Below are positions 16,435 through 24,951 of a stretch of DNA of 64,000 bases, piece by piece; positions within the stretch are counted from its first letter, which is position 1; every line of letters starts with the position of its first letter. The stretch comes from Porphyromonas crevioricanis. Lineage in GTDB: Bacteria > Bacteroidota > Bacteroidia > Bacteroidales > Porphyromonadaceae. Where the stretch lies: NCBI RefSeq assembly GCF_900167225.1, contig NZ_FUXH01000002.1, positions 124,001 through 188,000 of the forward strand. The letters are read 5' to 3'. Below the pieces are notes generated by a model, which made no database searches, had not been told where the DNA came from, and saw nothing but the letters and a program-made list of their open reading frames with translations. The translations under genes and the position numbers were made by a program.

Positions 16435-19326
16435 TTACCGTTTGATAATTCTTACAGCGAGAGGATTGCCGGGCATATCTATGCGGAAGATGTAGCTACC
16501 GGCAGGCAATTCGGACAGATCCAGATGTTCGGCATCGGAGATCTTATCCCAAGCCTTTACGATATGACCATCCATGGAGTACAATTGTATGCGTTGAGCT
16601 TTGGATGCATTTTGCACGTTTACATAGTCTTCCACAGAGGTCGGGAAGACTTGTACAGCATCGGGATTGAGGCCTTCCACATCTACTGTATTGATAGGAT
16701 CGGTATAGACAACCTCTACCGTGTATTTGGCATCGGGATTGGTGTTGGTCTTATCGGTGTAGACACAAGCAGAAGTTCTAACGATTTCCTCGCCATCACG
16801 TTTGATAACATACTGCTTGATTTTAGGGAAGGAGAAGCAGCCATTGGTGCCCCACTTGACGTCTTTGACCGGAGCTTCCAGAGGAATTTCTGAGTCTGAA
16901 AGTACTAGTCTGATACCCAGATAGTTATTGCCAAATGTTTTGACTTTGGAGTGCTCCAAGGTGTAGAATCCCCTGTCGTAGTTGTGTGTGGAGGGATTGA
17001 AGAAATATGAAGATTCGGCAACTGCAAATTCGTCAGCCGAACCGTTCAGATAACAGATTGCATTCGGTTGCTCTGTGTTGTCTGTTTGAAAACCGACAAA
17101 CACAATAGAATAGGGTTTTATCTTCAACGGTTTGGGCAATTTGACAGATACCCATTCACCGGCTTTCCAATTTTCGGGTACACTAAACTCTACTACAACC
17201 GGTTGGGACTTTTTTCTGGAACCTTCTCTTATGTAAGTATAGAGTTTGCTACCGGCTTTGGTCGGCATTACATTATACTGTACAACGTATAGGGCCTCAC
17301 TTTCGTTTTGCACATCGTTTAGAGAAGAGCCGATATGCCAAGTCTCACGATAAACCAGGTGCTTGAGCTGATCGGGAACCTGCGGATCTTGTTTGTAGTG
17401 TTCTACGGGTACGGGCAGGTATTCGGGGTTTTCCGTGTAGCCGATCTTAGACCATTCTGCATAGTGTGCAGGTCTTTTCCAACTTACTCTGTAGCCTTCA
17501 GTTGTTTTTTCTACCTGAGGGTCTATTGTCTTAGTCAGTTCTCCTATCAGGGCAGAGGTTTTGGGAGACCAAGCCGTCTCTACAGTGCCATTTTTGTCGG
17601 TATAGATAGCGCGGACACGGTAGGAGACAGTGCCATTGATAACATCTTCCGGGCTCACTTGGTCGATGTATTCCAGATAGGTTTTGCCGGTTTCGTGCTT
17701 AACAGAGGCGGGCAGTTGTGTATTGTTGCGCATCACCTGATACTCGATATTTGCACCGGACAAATCTGCTCCAGAGGGAGCATTCCATTTCAGGATAATC
17801 TTGTTTTGTTCACTGCTGGCAGCTGCAGCATTGAGCATATACACAGGATAGAAATACCTCATATCATTCCGGTATATCCCCTGTAGAGTCTCGGCCGTTC
17901 CATTGCCTACGGGATCGAGGAAAGTACCCATCTGGCGATCTTCTCCTTTGTCTTTGAACCAGTCCCAGTGAGCATTCATACGGCCATAAAAGTCATCCGC
18001 TTTGCGGAATTGACAGGCTTCGCCCCCCCCTGTGAGTGTCCCGATCACGAGTTTCTCTGGGTTAAATAGGGACGATCCAGAAGATCCACCTTCGGTACCA
18101 GTAGTAAAGGAGAGCTTAAAGTGAGCTTTCGATGCTCCGTAGATGCCGGAGAAAGGTTCTTTCCAGTAGGAAAGGGTCGGGGCCTCCTCGAATATAGAAA
18201 TCTTCATAGCGTCTCCCATTGGGTGGTGCAAGCCTACTCCGTGAGGAGGAACTCCTCCGCGACGATCCCATCCGTTGTAGAATACTCGGTAATCGGCTGG
18301 GATCTCTTGTTTTAGTTTTAGAAGAAGACCGTCGGAGTAACTATTAGTAGGCAGGTAGGCCACTTTTGTACAGCCTACCATACTCTTGGCATAGTATCTG
18401 GCTGTGGCACTGTTGGAGCAACCCGGCTTCATATAGTGGAAAGAGAATATCCACTGGTCCAGAGACGTTTGCTTCAGAGGAAAAACTTCACCCGATCCCA
18501 CACAGTGTGCAGCAGTGATGATGTAGGGAGTGAAGTCCTGCTTGGTATTGTTGAGCAGGGTGCCTGAGCAAGAAGTTGTAGAGCCATCATCGTATGTTAT
18601 ATATATCTGTGTGATACCGGCCTTTTGATCGTAGTAGGCTTCTCCTTCCGGGCAGTTGGCATTGATCATGCAGGATGGGTAGTCCGAAGCATTTTCGCCC
18701 GGATCGACATCCAACCATTTTGCTATCTGGTCACGGAAGATATACACCAAACCATCAACGGTGATTTGTGGGGCTTCCCCGGCTACATTGCTCTCGTACT
18801 CCAGTACGATCTTGTCACCCGGTACCGGCTCTGAAGCAAATCGACCTCCTTCGGGGTTGGTGTCGTAGGTGTAAGCTCCATTGACTACGCTGCGACTTTC
18901 GTTGTAGACAAATAGTCTGCCTCCACGGGGAATAAAGAATTGGCTATAAGTGGGGTAGAGGGCTTTGGCTCCGTCGGATTGGATTGTAAGACGGTAAATG
19001 ATTGTTCCGTCTTGGAGACGGATTTGTTCGCCGTCCTTGGCCATATCTAAGGAAGTGGCTATACGTTCTCCAATGTAGTAAGGGCGGGTCGATAATTCGC
19101 TGTCCCAATTCGATTGGGCCATCAAGTCATCGATGTTTTTTGTCTGTTTCAGAGTGATTAGCGGAGTAACCTCGCTGGTCGAGCGCATGCTCATCCGCTC
19201 GGGGGTACTAAAGCTCTTCGGTTGGCCTGCAAAGCTCACCTGAGCAGAAAGATCCGAGATAGACCCCAGGCTGATCGTTGCTGTTAGCATGGAGCTCAAC
19301 AGCAATTTTCCAGTTAGATTTTTCAT
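16435..19326 (-). CDS. pepK: Secreted Lys-specific serine endopeptidase with T9SS C-terminal domain
   Basis: An extracellular protease resembling the P. gingivalis PepK/lysyl endopeptidase. The start at 19326 is preferred because MKNLTGKLLLSSMLTATISL makes a signal peptide; an in-frame ATG at 19395 would add 23 residues. The trypsin-like triad is visible: His in ITAAHCVG, Asp in YSDGLLLKL and Ser in EGGSSGSSLF (residues 274, 332 and 416 from this start). Two fibronectin-III-like modules and a jelly-roll region follow. The last 75 residues form a type IX secretion C-terminal domain (PAGSYIFRIDMPG, ending RIIKR). The total of 963 residues agrees with the family. It provides peptides and free lysine-ended fragments to an asaccharolytic cell. 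Confidence 0.92.
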   Translation of the reverse strand: MKNLTGKLLLSSMLTATISLGSISDLSAQVSFAGQPKSFSTPERMSMRSTSEVTPLITLKQTKNIDDLMAQSNWDSELSTRPYYIGERIATSLDMAKDGEQIRLQDGTIIYRLTIQSDGAKALYPTYSQFFIPRGGRLFVYNESRSVVNGAYTYDTNPEGGRFASEPVPGDKIVLEYESNVAGEAPQITVDGLVYIFRDQIAKWLDVDPGENASDYPSCMINANCPEGEAYYDQKAGITQIYITYDDGSTTSCSGTLLNNTKQDFTPYIITAAHCVGSGEVFPLKQTSLDQWIFSFHYMKPGCSNSATARYYAKSMVGCTKVAYLPTNSYSDGLLLKLKQEIPADYRVFYNGWDRRGGVPPHGVGLHHPMGDAMKISIFEEAPTLSYWKEPFSGIYGASKAHFKLSFTTGTEGGSSGSSLFNPEKLVIGTLTGGGEACQFRKADDFYGRMNAHWDWFKDKGEDRQMGTFLDPVGNGTAETLQGIYRNDMRYFYPVYMLNAAAASSEQNKIILKWNAPSGADLSGANIEYQVMRNNTQLPASVKHETGKTYLEYIDQVSPEDVINGTVSYRVRAIYTDKNGTVETAWSPKTSALIGELTKTIDPQVEKTTEGYRVSWKRPAHYAEWSKIGYTENPEYLPVPVEHYKQDPQVPDQLKHLVYRETWHIGSSLNDVQNESEALYVVQYNVMPTKAGSKLYTYIREGSRKKSQPVVVEFSVPENWKAGEWVSVKLPKPLKIKPYSIVFVGFQTDNTEQPNAICYLNGSADEFAVAESSYFFNPSTHNYDRGFYTLEHSKVKTFGNNYLGIRLVLSDSEIPLEAPVKDVKWGTNGCFSFPKIKQYVIKRDGEEIVRTSACVYTDKTNTNPDAKYTVEVVYTDPINTVDVEGLNPDAVQVFPTSVEDYVNVQNASKAQRIQLYSMDGHIVKAWDKISDAEHLDLSELPAGSYIFRIDMPGNPLAVRIIKR

Positions 19327-19675
19327 TTTTATCTGCAAAACGTATGTTGGTTGTTGGTTATTTTGTGTGGTACATTCGACGCAACTATTCTGCAATTATA
19401 CGAATTTATTGGCTTCGTCTGCCTTTGTAGAAGAAAAGCTCCTATCGCTCTACACATATCCACATACTAATGTGCGACTGAGAAGCAAAAACGAACAGTA
19501 TTTTCTGTGAGCTCTTTCTATCGGAGAAACTTCGTTCGGATCTATGGGGGAGGACGAAAATAATGTATCTCAATTGTTCGGTAGTAATTCCTATTTATTT
19601 TCTTTTGTTTCGAATAGTCGGTGATGTATCGAGACTGTTTAATGTTTTATGCACTTATTTTGAGCAAGGGGCTTA

Positions 19676-19710
19676 TTGTTCTTTCTTATCTCGGATAATT
19701 CATACATTTG
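19676..19710 (+). promoter_or_regulatory. Promoter of the methylmalonyl-CoA operon
   Basis: TACATTTG at 19703-19710 matches TAnnTTTG, and TTG at 19676-19678 is a possible -33 box at a slightly long spacing of 24. The operon starts 92 bp downstream. The region between the protease start and this box has no other gene. Confidence 0.55.
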
Positions 19711-19801
19711 TGACGTTTGTGCAATGAATCCGGACTGGACCGGGTTCGATAGGCACCCGACCACAAGAATACCTCATAACTAATAAATACACTTTAGGAT
19801 T

Positions 19802-20215
19802 ATGAATCTTACTCACATCGAACACCTCGGTATCGCTGTTAAAAGTATCGAGGAACAATTGCCTTATTATGAAAATATCCTTGGTCTGAAATGTTTTGCC
19901 ATAGAAGAAGTGGTGGACCAAAAGGTTAAGACTGCTTTCTTCCAGATCGGGCAAACCAAGATCGAATTGCTGGAGCCCACAAGCGAAGACAGTCCGGTAG
20001 CAAAGTTTATAGAAAAGCGTGGCGAAGGCATTCACCACATCGCCTTTGCTGTGCCTGATGCCGGAGAGGCTCTCAGTGAGATGGCTGCCAAAGGAGTCCG
20101 ACTGATAGACGAAAAGCCTCGCAAGGGAGCTGAAGGTCTGAATATCGGATTTTTGCACCCCAAGAGTACTTGTGGAGTGCTTACCGAACTTTGCGACTGC
20201 AAGGATAAGCACTAA
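19802..20215 (+). CDS. mce: Methylmalonyl-CoA epimerase
   Basis: Interconverts (R)- and (S)-methylmalonyl-CoA and so links the B12 mutase with the decarboxylase encoded next. The protein has 137 residues and two vicinal-oxygen-chelate repeats. Likely metal ligands are His8 (HIEHLGIAV), His78/79 (EGIHHIAFAV) and Glu129 near the C-terminus. The family length is 130-150. It is the first gene of the operon, 107 bp before the carboxyltransferase subunit. The mutase genes are not in the window. Confidence 0.95.
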   Translation: MNLTHIEHLGIAVKSIEEQLPYYENILGLKCFAIEEVVDQKVKTAFFQIGQTKIELLEPTSEDSPVAKFIEKRGEGIHHIAFAVPDAGEALSEMAAKGVRLIDEKPRKGAEGLNIGFLHPKSTCGVLTELCDCKDKH

Positions 20216-20322
20216 TTCTCTCGTCTGTGTGGTTGGGCCGATTGGATTTAGGAGATTGGCCTGAAGGTCGAGATTGGCACCAATATCAATGTATGAATCA
20301 ATAATAGTCTTAGATATTAACT

Positions 20323-21876
20323 ATGAGTAATCAATTAGACAAAATCCGGGAGCTGATACAGCTCCGTGAGAAAGCCCGTTTGGGTGGAGGGGAAAAGCGT
20401 ATCGAAAAGCAGCACGAGAAAGGTAAGTACACTGCTCGGGAGCGTGTTGCCCTCCTGCTCGATGAGGGTAGTTTTGAGGAGATAGATATGTTTGTACAAC
20501 ACCGTTGTACAAACTTCGGTATAGAGAAGACCAAGTTCCTCGGTGATGCAGTGGTGACCGGTAGTGGAACGATCGATGGTCGTCTGGTCTATGTATTTGC
20601 TCAAGATTTTACCGCTTTTGGTGGAGCTCTTTCCGAGATGATGGCTTCGAAGATTTGTAAGGTAATGGATTTGGCCATGCGTATGGGTGCCCCGGTGATC
20701 GGTCTCAATGACTCGGGAGGTGCCCGTATTCAGGAGGGGGTAAATGCCTTGAAGGGATATGGCGAGATTTTCCAGCAAAACATCTTGGCCTCCGGAGTCG
20801 TACCTCAGATTTCTGCGATCTTCGGTCCCTGTGCCGGTGGAGCAGTGTATTCTCCGGCTCTCACGGACTTTACGATTATGTCTCGTGGTACCAGCTATAT
20901 GTTCCTCACTGGCCCCAAAGTAGTGAAGACCGTGACCGGAGAAGATGTATCTCAAGAAGATCTGGGAGGTGCATCCGTACATACAACTAAGAGTGGTGTG
21001 GCTCACTTCGGTGTAGATAGCGAAGATGATGGTCTCCGACTCATCCGCCACTTGCTGAGCTTCTTGCCTCAAAACAACATGGAAGAGGCTCCCTTTGTAG
21101 AGTGTAAGGACCCTGTCGACAGATTAGAAGACAGTCTTAACGAAATAATTCCTGACGAGCCCAACCGTGCATACAACATGTATGATGTGATCGGAGCTAT
21201 CGTAGACCATGGAGAGTTCCTCGAAGTACATCAAGATTTTGCTCGCAATATTATTGTTGGTTTTGCTCGCTTCAATGGTATGAGTGTGGGGATTGTGGCC
21301 AATCAGCCAATGGTTATGGCTGGTTGCCTTGATAGCAATGCTTCTCGCAAGGCTGCCCGCTTCGTTCGCTTCTGCGATGCTTTTAATATTCCTTTGGTAA
21401 CCTTAGTCGACGTACCGGGATTCTTGCCGGGTACAGGACAGGAATACAATGGTGTGATTACCCATGGAGCCAAGTTGCTCTATGCCTATGGCGAGGCCAC
21501 AGTACCCAAAATTACTGTGACACTGCGCAAGAGCTATGGAGGAGCTTATATCGTGATGAGTTCCAAACACCTGCGCGGAGACCTCAATTACGCCTGGCCT
21601 TCTGCTGAGATTGCCGTGATGGGGCCGAGCGGAGCTGTGGAGATTATTTTCGCAAAGGATGTCGCTGCAAGCGAAGATCCGGCTCGTACAGCCATGGAGA
21701 AAGAAGAGGAGTATCGTGCTGCTTTTGCCAACCCTTACAACGCTTCTTCTTATGGCTATATGGACGATGTGATAGAGCCGCGTAATACCCGTTTCAGAGT
21801 TATTCGTGCTTTGGAACAGTTGCGTACCAAGCGGATGTCCAATCCTGCCAAAAAGCACGACAACCTACCTCTGTAA
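20323..21876 (+). CDS. mmdA: Methylmalonyl-CoA decarboxylase alpha subunit (carboxyltransferase)
   Basis: Transfers the carboxyl group of methylmalonyl-CoA to the biotin carrier. It is a 517-residue two-domain crotonase-fold protein. The N-domain has the oxyanion loop region [11 protein letters not shown] and the [12 protein letters not shown] turn. The C-domain has [12 protein letters not shown] and the [12 protein letters not shown] segment. The family includes propionyl-CoA carboxylase beta, with nearly identical sequence, but the Na+ pump subunits downstream favour decarboxylase. The protein is cytoplasmic and peripheral to the membrane complex. Confidence 0.95.
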   Translation: MSNQLDKIRELIQLREKARLGGGEKRIEKQHEKGKYTARERVALLLDEGSFEEIDMFVQHRCTNFGIEKTKFLGDAVVTGSGTIDGRLVYVFAQDFTAFGGALSEMMASKICKVMDLAMRMGAPVIGLNDSGGARIQEGVNALKGYGEIFQQNILASGVVPQISAIFGPCAGGAVYSPALTDFTIMSRGTSYMFLTGPKVVKTVTGEDVSQEDLGGASVHTTKSGVAHFGVDSEDDGLRLIRHLLSFLPQNNMEEAPFVECKDPVDRLEDSLNEIIPDEPNRAYNMYDVIGAIVDHGEFLEVHQDFARNIIVGFARFNGMSVGIVANQPMVMAGCLDSNASRKAARFVRFCDAFNIPLVTLVDVPGFLPGTGQEYNGVITHGAKLLYAYGEATVPKITVTLRKSYGGAYIVMSSKHLRGDLNYAWPSAEIAVMGPSGAVEIIFAKDVAASEDPARTAMEKEEEYRAAFANPYNASSYGYMDDVIEPRNTRFRVIRALEQLRTKRMSNPAKKHDNLPL

Positions 21877-21915
21877 ACTTTAGATCGAGAGTCCCTCTGT
21901 GGGCTCGCCACACAG

Positions 21916-22845
21916 ATGAAAAACAGATTACTACTGATAAGCGCGATTTTGGCAGTTTTTTGTCTGCCTGAGTTGTGGGGGCAAAAAGCTACTCAGCTCA
22001 GACTCAATGAGCTGTTGGTAGTCAATGAATCCAATTTCATAGACGGCTATGGCGAGCATGGTTCGTGGATAGAGATCTACAATACTTCGGCTGCGACCGT
22101 GGATATCAAAGGTTGCTATCTGACCAATGACCCCGATAATCTCAAACTTTACCCAATACCCAAGGGCGATGTGCAGACTCGCATACCGCCTCATCAGCAT
22201 TTGCTCTTTTGGGCTGACGGTAGAGCCGACAGAGGGACTTTTCACCTCAACTTTACCCTGGACCAGGACAAGCCAAACTTTGTTGCTCTTGTGGATGCTG
22301 ATGGGATCACCATCATAGACCGCGTAGAGGTGCCGACTTCGGCCAATACACCGGATGTCAGTTATGGGCGTTTGGTGGATGGGCACGGGAGCCTCGATGG
22401 GCAGCAGGGCTGGACGATCCTGGAAAAAGTGACACCGAGTACTAACAACGTGACACTCGACTCCAACGAGAAAATAGAGCGACTTAAACGAGAGGATACC
22501 AATGGTTTTATCATGACTGTTACAGCTATGTTGGTGGTTTTTCTTGCTTTGTTGAGTCTCTCTCTTGCCTTCAAACTCATTGGCAGACAGGCTATATCTA
22601 TCTCGCGTACTCGTGCTGCGGGGAGCAAATACAGAGCTATAGCGGTCAGCCCTGAGATGGTATCTATACCGGGGGAAACTTTGGCTGCCATAGCCTTGGC
22701 CCTCAAAGCTGAGTTGGATAGCGTTCATGATGAAGAAGATACAGTAATCACTATCGACAGGGTAGAGCGTAAGTATTCGCCTTGGAGCTCCAAGGTGCAT
22801 AATCTCAGGCGTATGCCCGAGAGGAGGGTAGGCTATCACAAGTAA
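21916..22845 (+). CDS. Decarboxylase delta-like subunit with lamin-tail domain (OadG/MmdD family)
   Basis: A membrane-anchor subunit of the Na+-pumping decarboxylase. The order is signal peptide (1-22, ending at WGQ), a lamin tail domain of about 130 residues (NELLVVNESNFIDGYGEHGSW, GCYLTNDPDNL), one membrane helix at about 197-221 (FIMTVTAMLVVFLALLSLSL), and a cytoplasmic tail. The tail (LAAIALALKAELDSVHDEED...) resembles the separate 75-residue protein encoded next. Classical OadG or MmdD subunits lack the large extracytoplasmic domain. Lamin-tail fusions are seen in Bacteroidota; their function is unknown. Position between the alpha subunit and the biotin carrier supports the assignment. 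Confidence 0.85.
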   Translation: MKNRLLLISAILAVFCLPELWGQKATQLRLNELLVVNESNFIDGYGEHGSWIEIYNTSAATVDIKGCYLTNDPDNLKLYPIPKGDVQTRIPPHQHLLFWADGRADRGTFHLNFTLDQDKPNFVALVDADGITIIDRVEVPTSANTPDVSYGRLVDGHGSLDGQQGWTILEKVTPSTNNVTLDSNEKIERLKREDTNGFIMTVTAMLVVFLALLSLSLAFKLIGRQAISISRTRAAGSKYRAIAVSPEMVSIPGETLAAIALALKAELDSVHDEEDTVITIDRVERKYSPWSSKVHNLRRMPERRVGYHK

Positions 22846-22851
22846 AACAAG

Positions 22852-23079
22852 ATGAATATGAAAACTGAAAAGAAAGCAACCGGTAAGCGTAGCTCTGCCA
22901 AAGCACAGCAGAGCAAGGACATCTCTGCGGAGGTTTACGCAGCCATTGCTATGGCTCTCCATCAAGAGGGCTATGATATACATGACGAAAATCCCAAGCT
23001 GACTATTCGGCGGGCTACAATTGCATCAGCCTGGACTCTCAAGACAGAGGTGATGCTCAAGCAGCCTCAGAGATATTAA
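22852..23079 (+). CDS. Small decarboxylase subunit, MmdE (epsilon)-like
   Basis: A 75-residue basic protein. Residues 25-75 (EVYAAIAMALHQEGYDIHDENPKLTIRR...) match the cytoplasmic C-terminus of the preceding subunit in pattern: AAIA-ALxxE, then HDE, then a basic end. In Veillonella the epsilon subunit of methylmalonyl-CoA decarboxylase is likewise a small copy of the delta subunit's C-terminus and stabilises the complex. The same relation here, and the position 6 bp after the delta-like gene, make it the likely epsilon counterpart. This is an inference; the gene is easily annotated as hypothetical. Confidence 0.7.
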   Translation: MNMKTEKKATGKRSSAKAQQSKDISAEVYAAIAMALHQEGYDIHDENPKLTIRRATIASAWTLKTEVMLKQPQRY

Positions 23080-23120
23080 TTACTGCACTTCATTACCAAC
23101 TATTTCAGTAGAATAAACCC

Positions 23121-23555
23121 ATGAAAGAGTATAAGTATAAAATCAATGGTAACGAGTATAAGGTTACCATAAACAGTTTGGATGGAGACAAAGCCGAGTT
23201 GGAGGTAAATGGTACACCTTTCAAGGTGGATATTATTGGCGAAAAGAAGAAAGCCTCCTCTAAACCGGTAATCAAAAGACCGGCTACCACGGCTGCTCCT
23301 GCTGCGGCAAAGACTGCACCTGCAGCAGCTCCTTCTGCCGGAGGTGCCGGCATAAAGGCCCCACTGCCTGGTGTGATCATCGATATTTGCGTCAAAGTTG
23401 GCGATGAGGTGAAGCGTGGGCAAAAAGTCGCTGTCCTTGAGGCCATGAAAATGGAGAATGCGATCAATGCCGACCGTGATGGCAAGATCGTAGAGGTCAA
23501 GGTAGCTAAGGGCGACTCTATCTTGGAAGGTACGGACATCGTGATCATAGGATAA
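23121..23555 (+). CDS. mmdC: Biotin carboxyl carrier subunit of methylmalonyl-CoA decarboxylase
   Basis: Carries the carboxyl group from the alpha to the beta subunit. It is a 144-residue protein. A short N-terminal domain is followed by a flexible Ala/Pro/Thr linker (about 52-75) and a biotinyl domain. The biotin attachment Lys is residue 110 in EAMKMEN. It is separated from the beta subunit gene by 4 bp, so translational coupling is probable. Free-standing carriers with an A/P linker are standard in this complex. Confidence 0.95.
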   Translation: MKEYKYKINGNEYKVTINSLDGDKAELEVNGTPFKVDIIGEKKKASSKPVIKRPATTAAPAAAKTAPAAAPSAGGAGIKAPLPGVIIDICVKVGDEVKRGQKVAVLEAMKMENAINADRDGKIVEVKVAKGDSILEGTDIVIIG

Positions 23556-23559
23556 GTCG

Positions 23560-24720
23560 ATGGGAAGCTTCGGTAGTTTCTTATTGGAGAATCTGGAGGT
23601 CTTTCTCTCCTACACGGGTTTTGTCAATGCCACCTGGGGGCATTTGGTGATGATACTCGTGGGGCTGGGATTTGTTTTTCTGGCTATCAAATATGAGTTT
23701 GAGCCTCTTTTGCTGATACCGATAGGCTTTGGTATCCTTATCGGTAATATCCCTTTCAAAGATGCCGGCTTGCAAGTCGGTATTTATGAGGAAGGGTCGG
23801 TGTTGAATATCCTGTATCAAGGGGTATCCAAAGGCTGGTATCCGCCACTCATTTTCCTTGGGATTGGGGCGATGACGGATTTTTCGGCTTTGATCTCCAA
23901 CCCTAAGCTAATGCTTATTGGGGCAGCTGCTCAGTTTGGTATCTTCGGGGCTTATATCATAGCTCTACTGATGGGATTCGAGCCTAATCAGGCCGGTGCT
24001 ATCGGTATCATTGGTGGGGCGGATGGTCCTACGGCTATTTTCTTGTCCTCCAAGTTAGCCCCGGATTTGATGGGAGCCATAGCCGTATCGGCCTATTCCT
24101 ATATGGCTTTAGTTCCGATCATCCAGCCTCCTTTCATGAAACTGCTGACTAATAAGAAAGAGCGGCTTATACGCATGAAGCCTCCCAGAGCTGTAAGTAC
24201 TACCGAGAAAATTATTTTCCCGATTGTGGGGCTTTTGCTTACCTGTTTTTTGGTTCCTTCGGGGCTCCCTTTGTTGGGAATGCTGTTTTTCGGCAATTTG
24301 CTGAAAGAATCTGGGGTGACTAAGCGACTCGCAGATACAGCCAAAGGACCATTGATTGATGCGGTGACAATCCTGCTTGGTGTGACCGTGGGGGCTTCTA
24401 CACAGGCTACACAGTTTCTCACCTTTAGTTCGATTAAGATCTTTGCCTTGGGGGCTTTGAGTTTCGTGATCGCCACTTGTACGGGAGTTCTATTTGTGAA
24501 AGTGATGAATCTTTTCCTGAAAGAAGATCAGAAGGTCAATCCGCTTATCGGTAATGCCGGTGTTTCGGCTGTGCCGGATAGTGCTCGTATCTCACAGGTG
24601 GTAGGTCTTGAATATGACCCTACCAACTACTTGCTGATGCATGCCATGGGACCTAATGTGGCGGGTGTGATCGGTAGTTCGGTGGCAGCAGGGGTTTTGC
24701 TCGGATTTTTAAGTATTTGA
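23560..24720 (+). CDS. mmdB: Na+-transporting methylmalonyl-CoA decarboxylase beta subunit
   Basis: The integral membrane part that decarboxylates carboxybiotin and exports Na+. It has 386 residues and about nine to eleven membrane segments. The family motif GGADGPTAIFLSSKLAP is visible. Its Asp155 corresponds to the Asp of OadB that takes part in Na+ translocation. The C-terminus holds the repeat-like NAGVSAVPDSARISQ motif. Length and motifs agree with OadB/MmdB. It is the last gene of the operon and a terminator follows at 24763. Confidence 0.95.
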   Translation: MGSFGSFLLENLEVFLSYTGFVNATWGHLVMILVGLGFVFLAIKYEFEPLLLIPIGFGILIGNIPFKDAGLQVGIYEEGSVLNILYQGVSKGWYPPLIFLGIGAMTDFSALISNPKLMLIGAAAQFGIFGAYIIALLMGFEPNQAGAIGIIGGADGPTAIFLSSKLAPDLMGAIAVSAYSYMALVPIIQPPFMKLLTNKKERLIRMKPPRAVSTTEKIIFPIVGLLLTCFLVPSGLPLLGMLFFGNLLKESGVTKRLADTAKGPLIDAVTILLGVTVGASTQATQFLTFSSIKIFALGALSFVIATCTGVLFVKVMNLFLKEDQKVNPLIGNAGVSAVPDSARISQVVGLEYDPTNYLLMHAMGPNVAGVIGSSVAAGVLLGFLSI

Positions 24721-24762
24721 TCGCTCCCGTTTTTTTGTCGGGTTATTTTTGAGATACTCAAC

Positions 24763-24817
24763 TCAGGAGGGGGCTGCCGTGTCGAGAAAGACGGGTGGTC
24801 CCCTCCTTTATTTTTCT
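24763..24817 (+). terminator. Terminator of the methylmalonyl-CoA decarboxylase operon
   Basis: An aggagggg stem pairs with cccctcct across a 29-base loop containing further paired bases, followed by ttatttttc. It is 43 bp after the beta subunit stop. Confidence 0.75.
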
Positions 24818-24951
24818 CTCTCCCAAAAAATAAAAAGACTACCGCATAATGAGCATATCATGAGAAACCGAAGGAGGTGTAGCAAGAAGTCTTGCGCATA
24901 GCTCCCTTGTGTAGTTTATTGATTCTCCGATAATGCAAAAATCTCCTCCAC

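Noticed and set aside
22362-22706. Minus-strand frames across the decarboxylase operon and hut genes
   Set aside because: Shadows of conserved plus-strand genes, without independent features.
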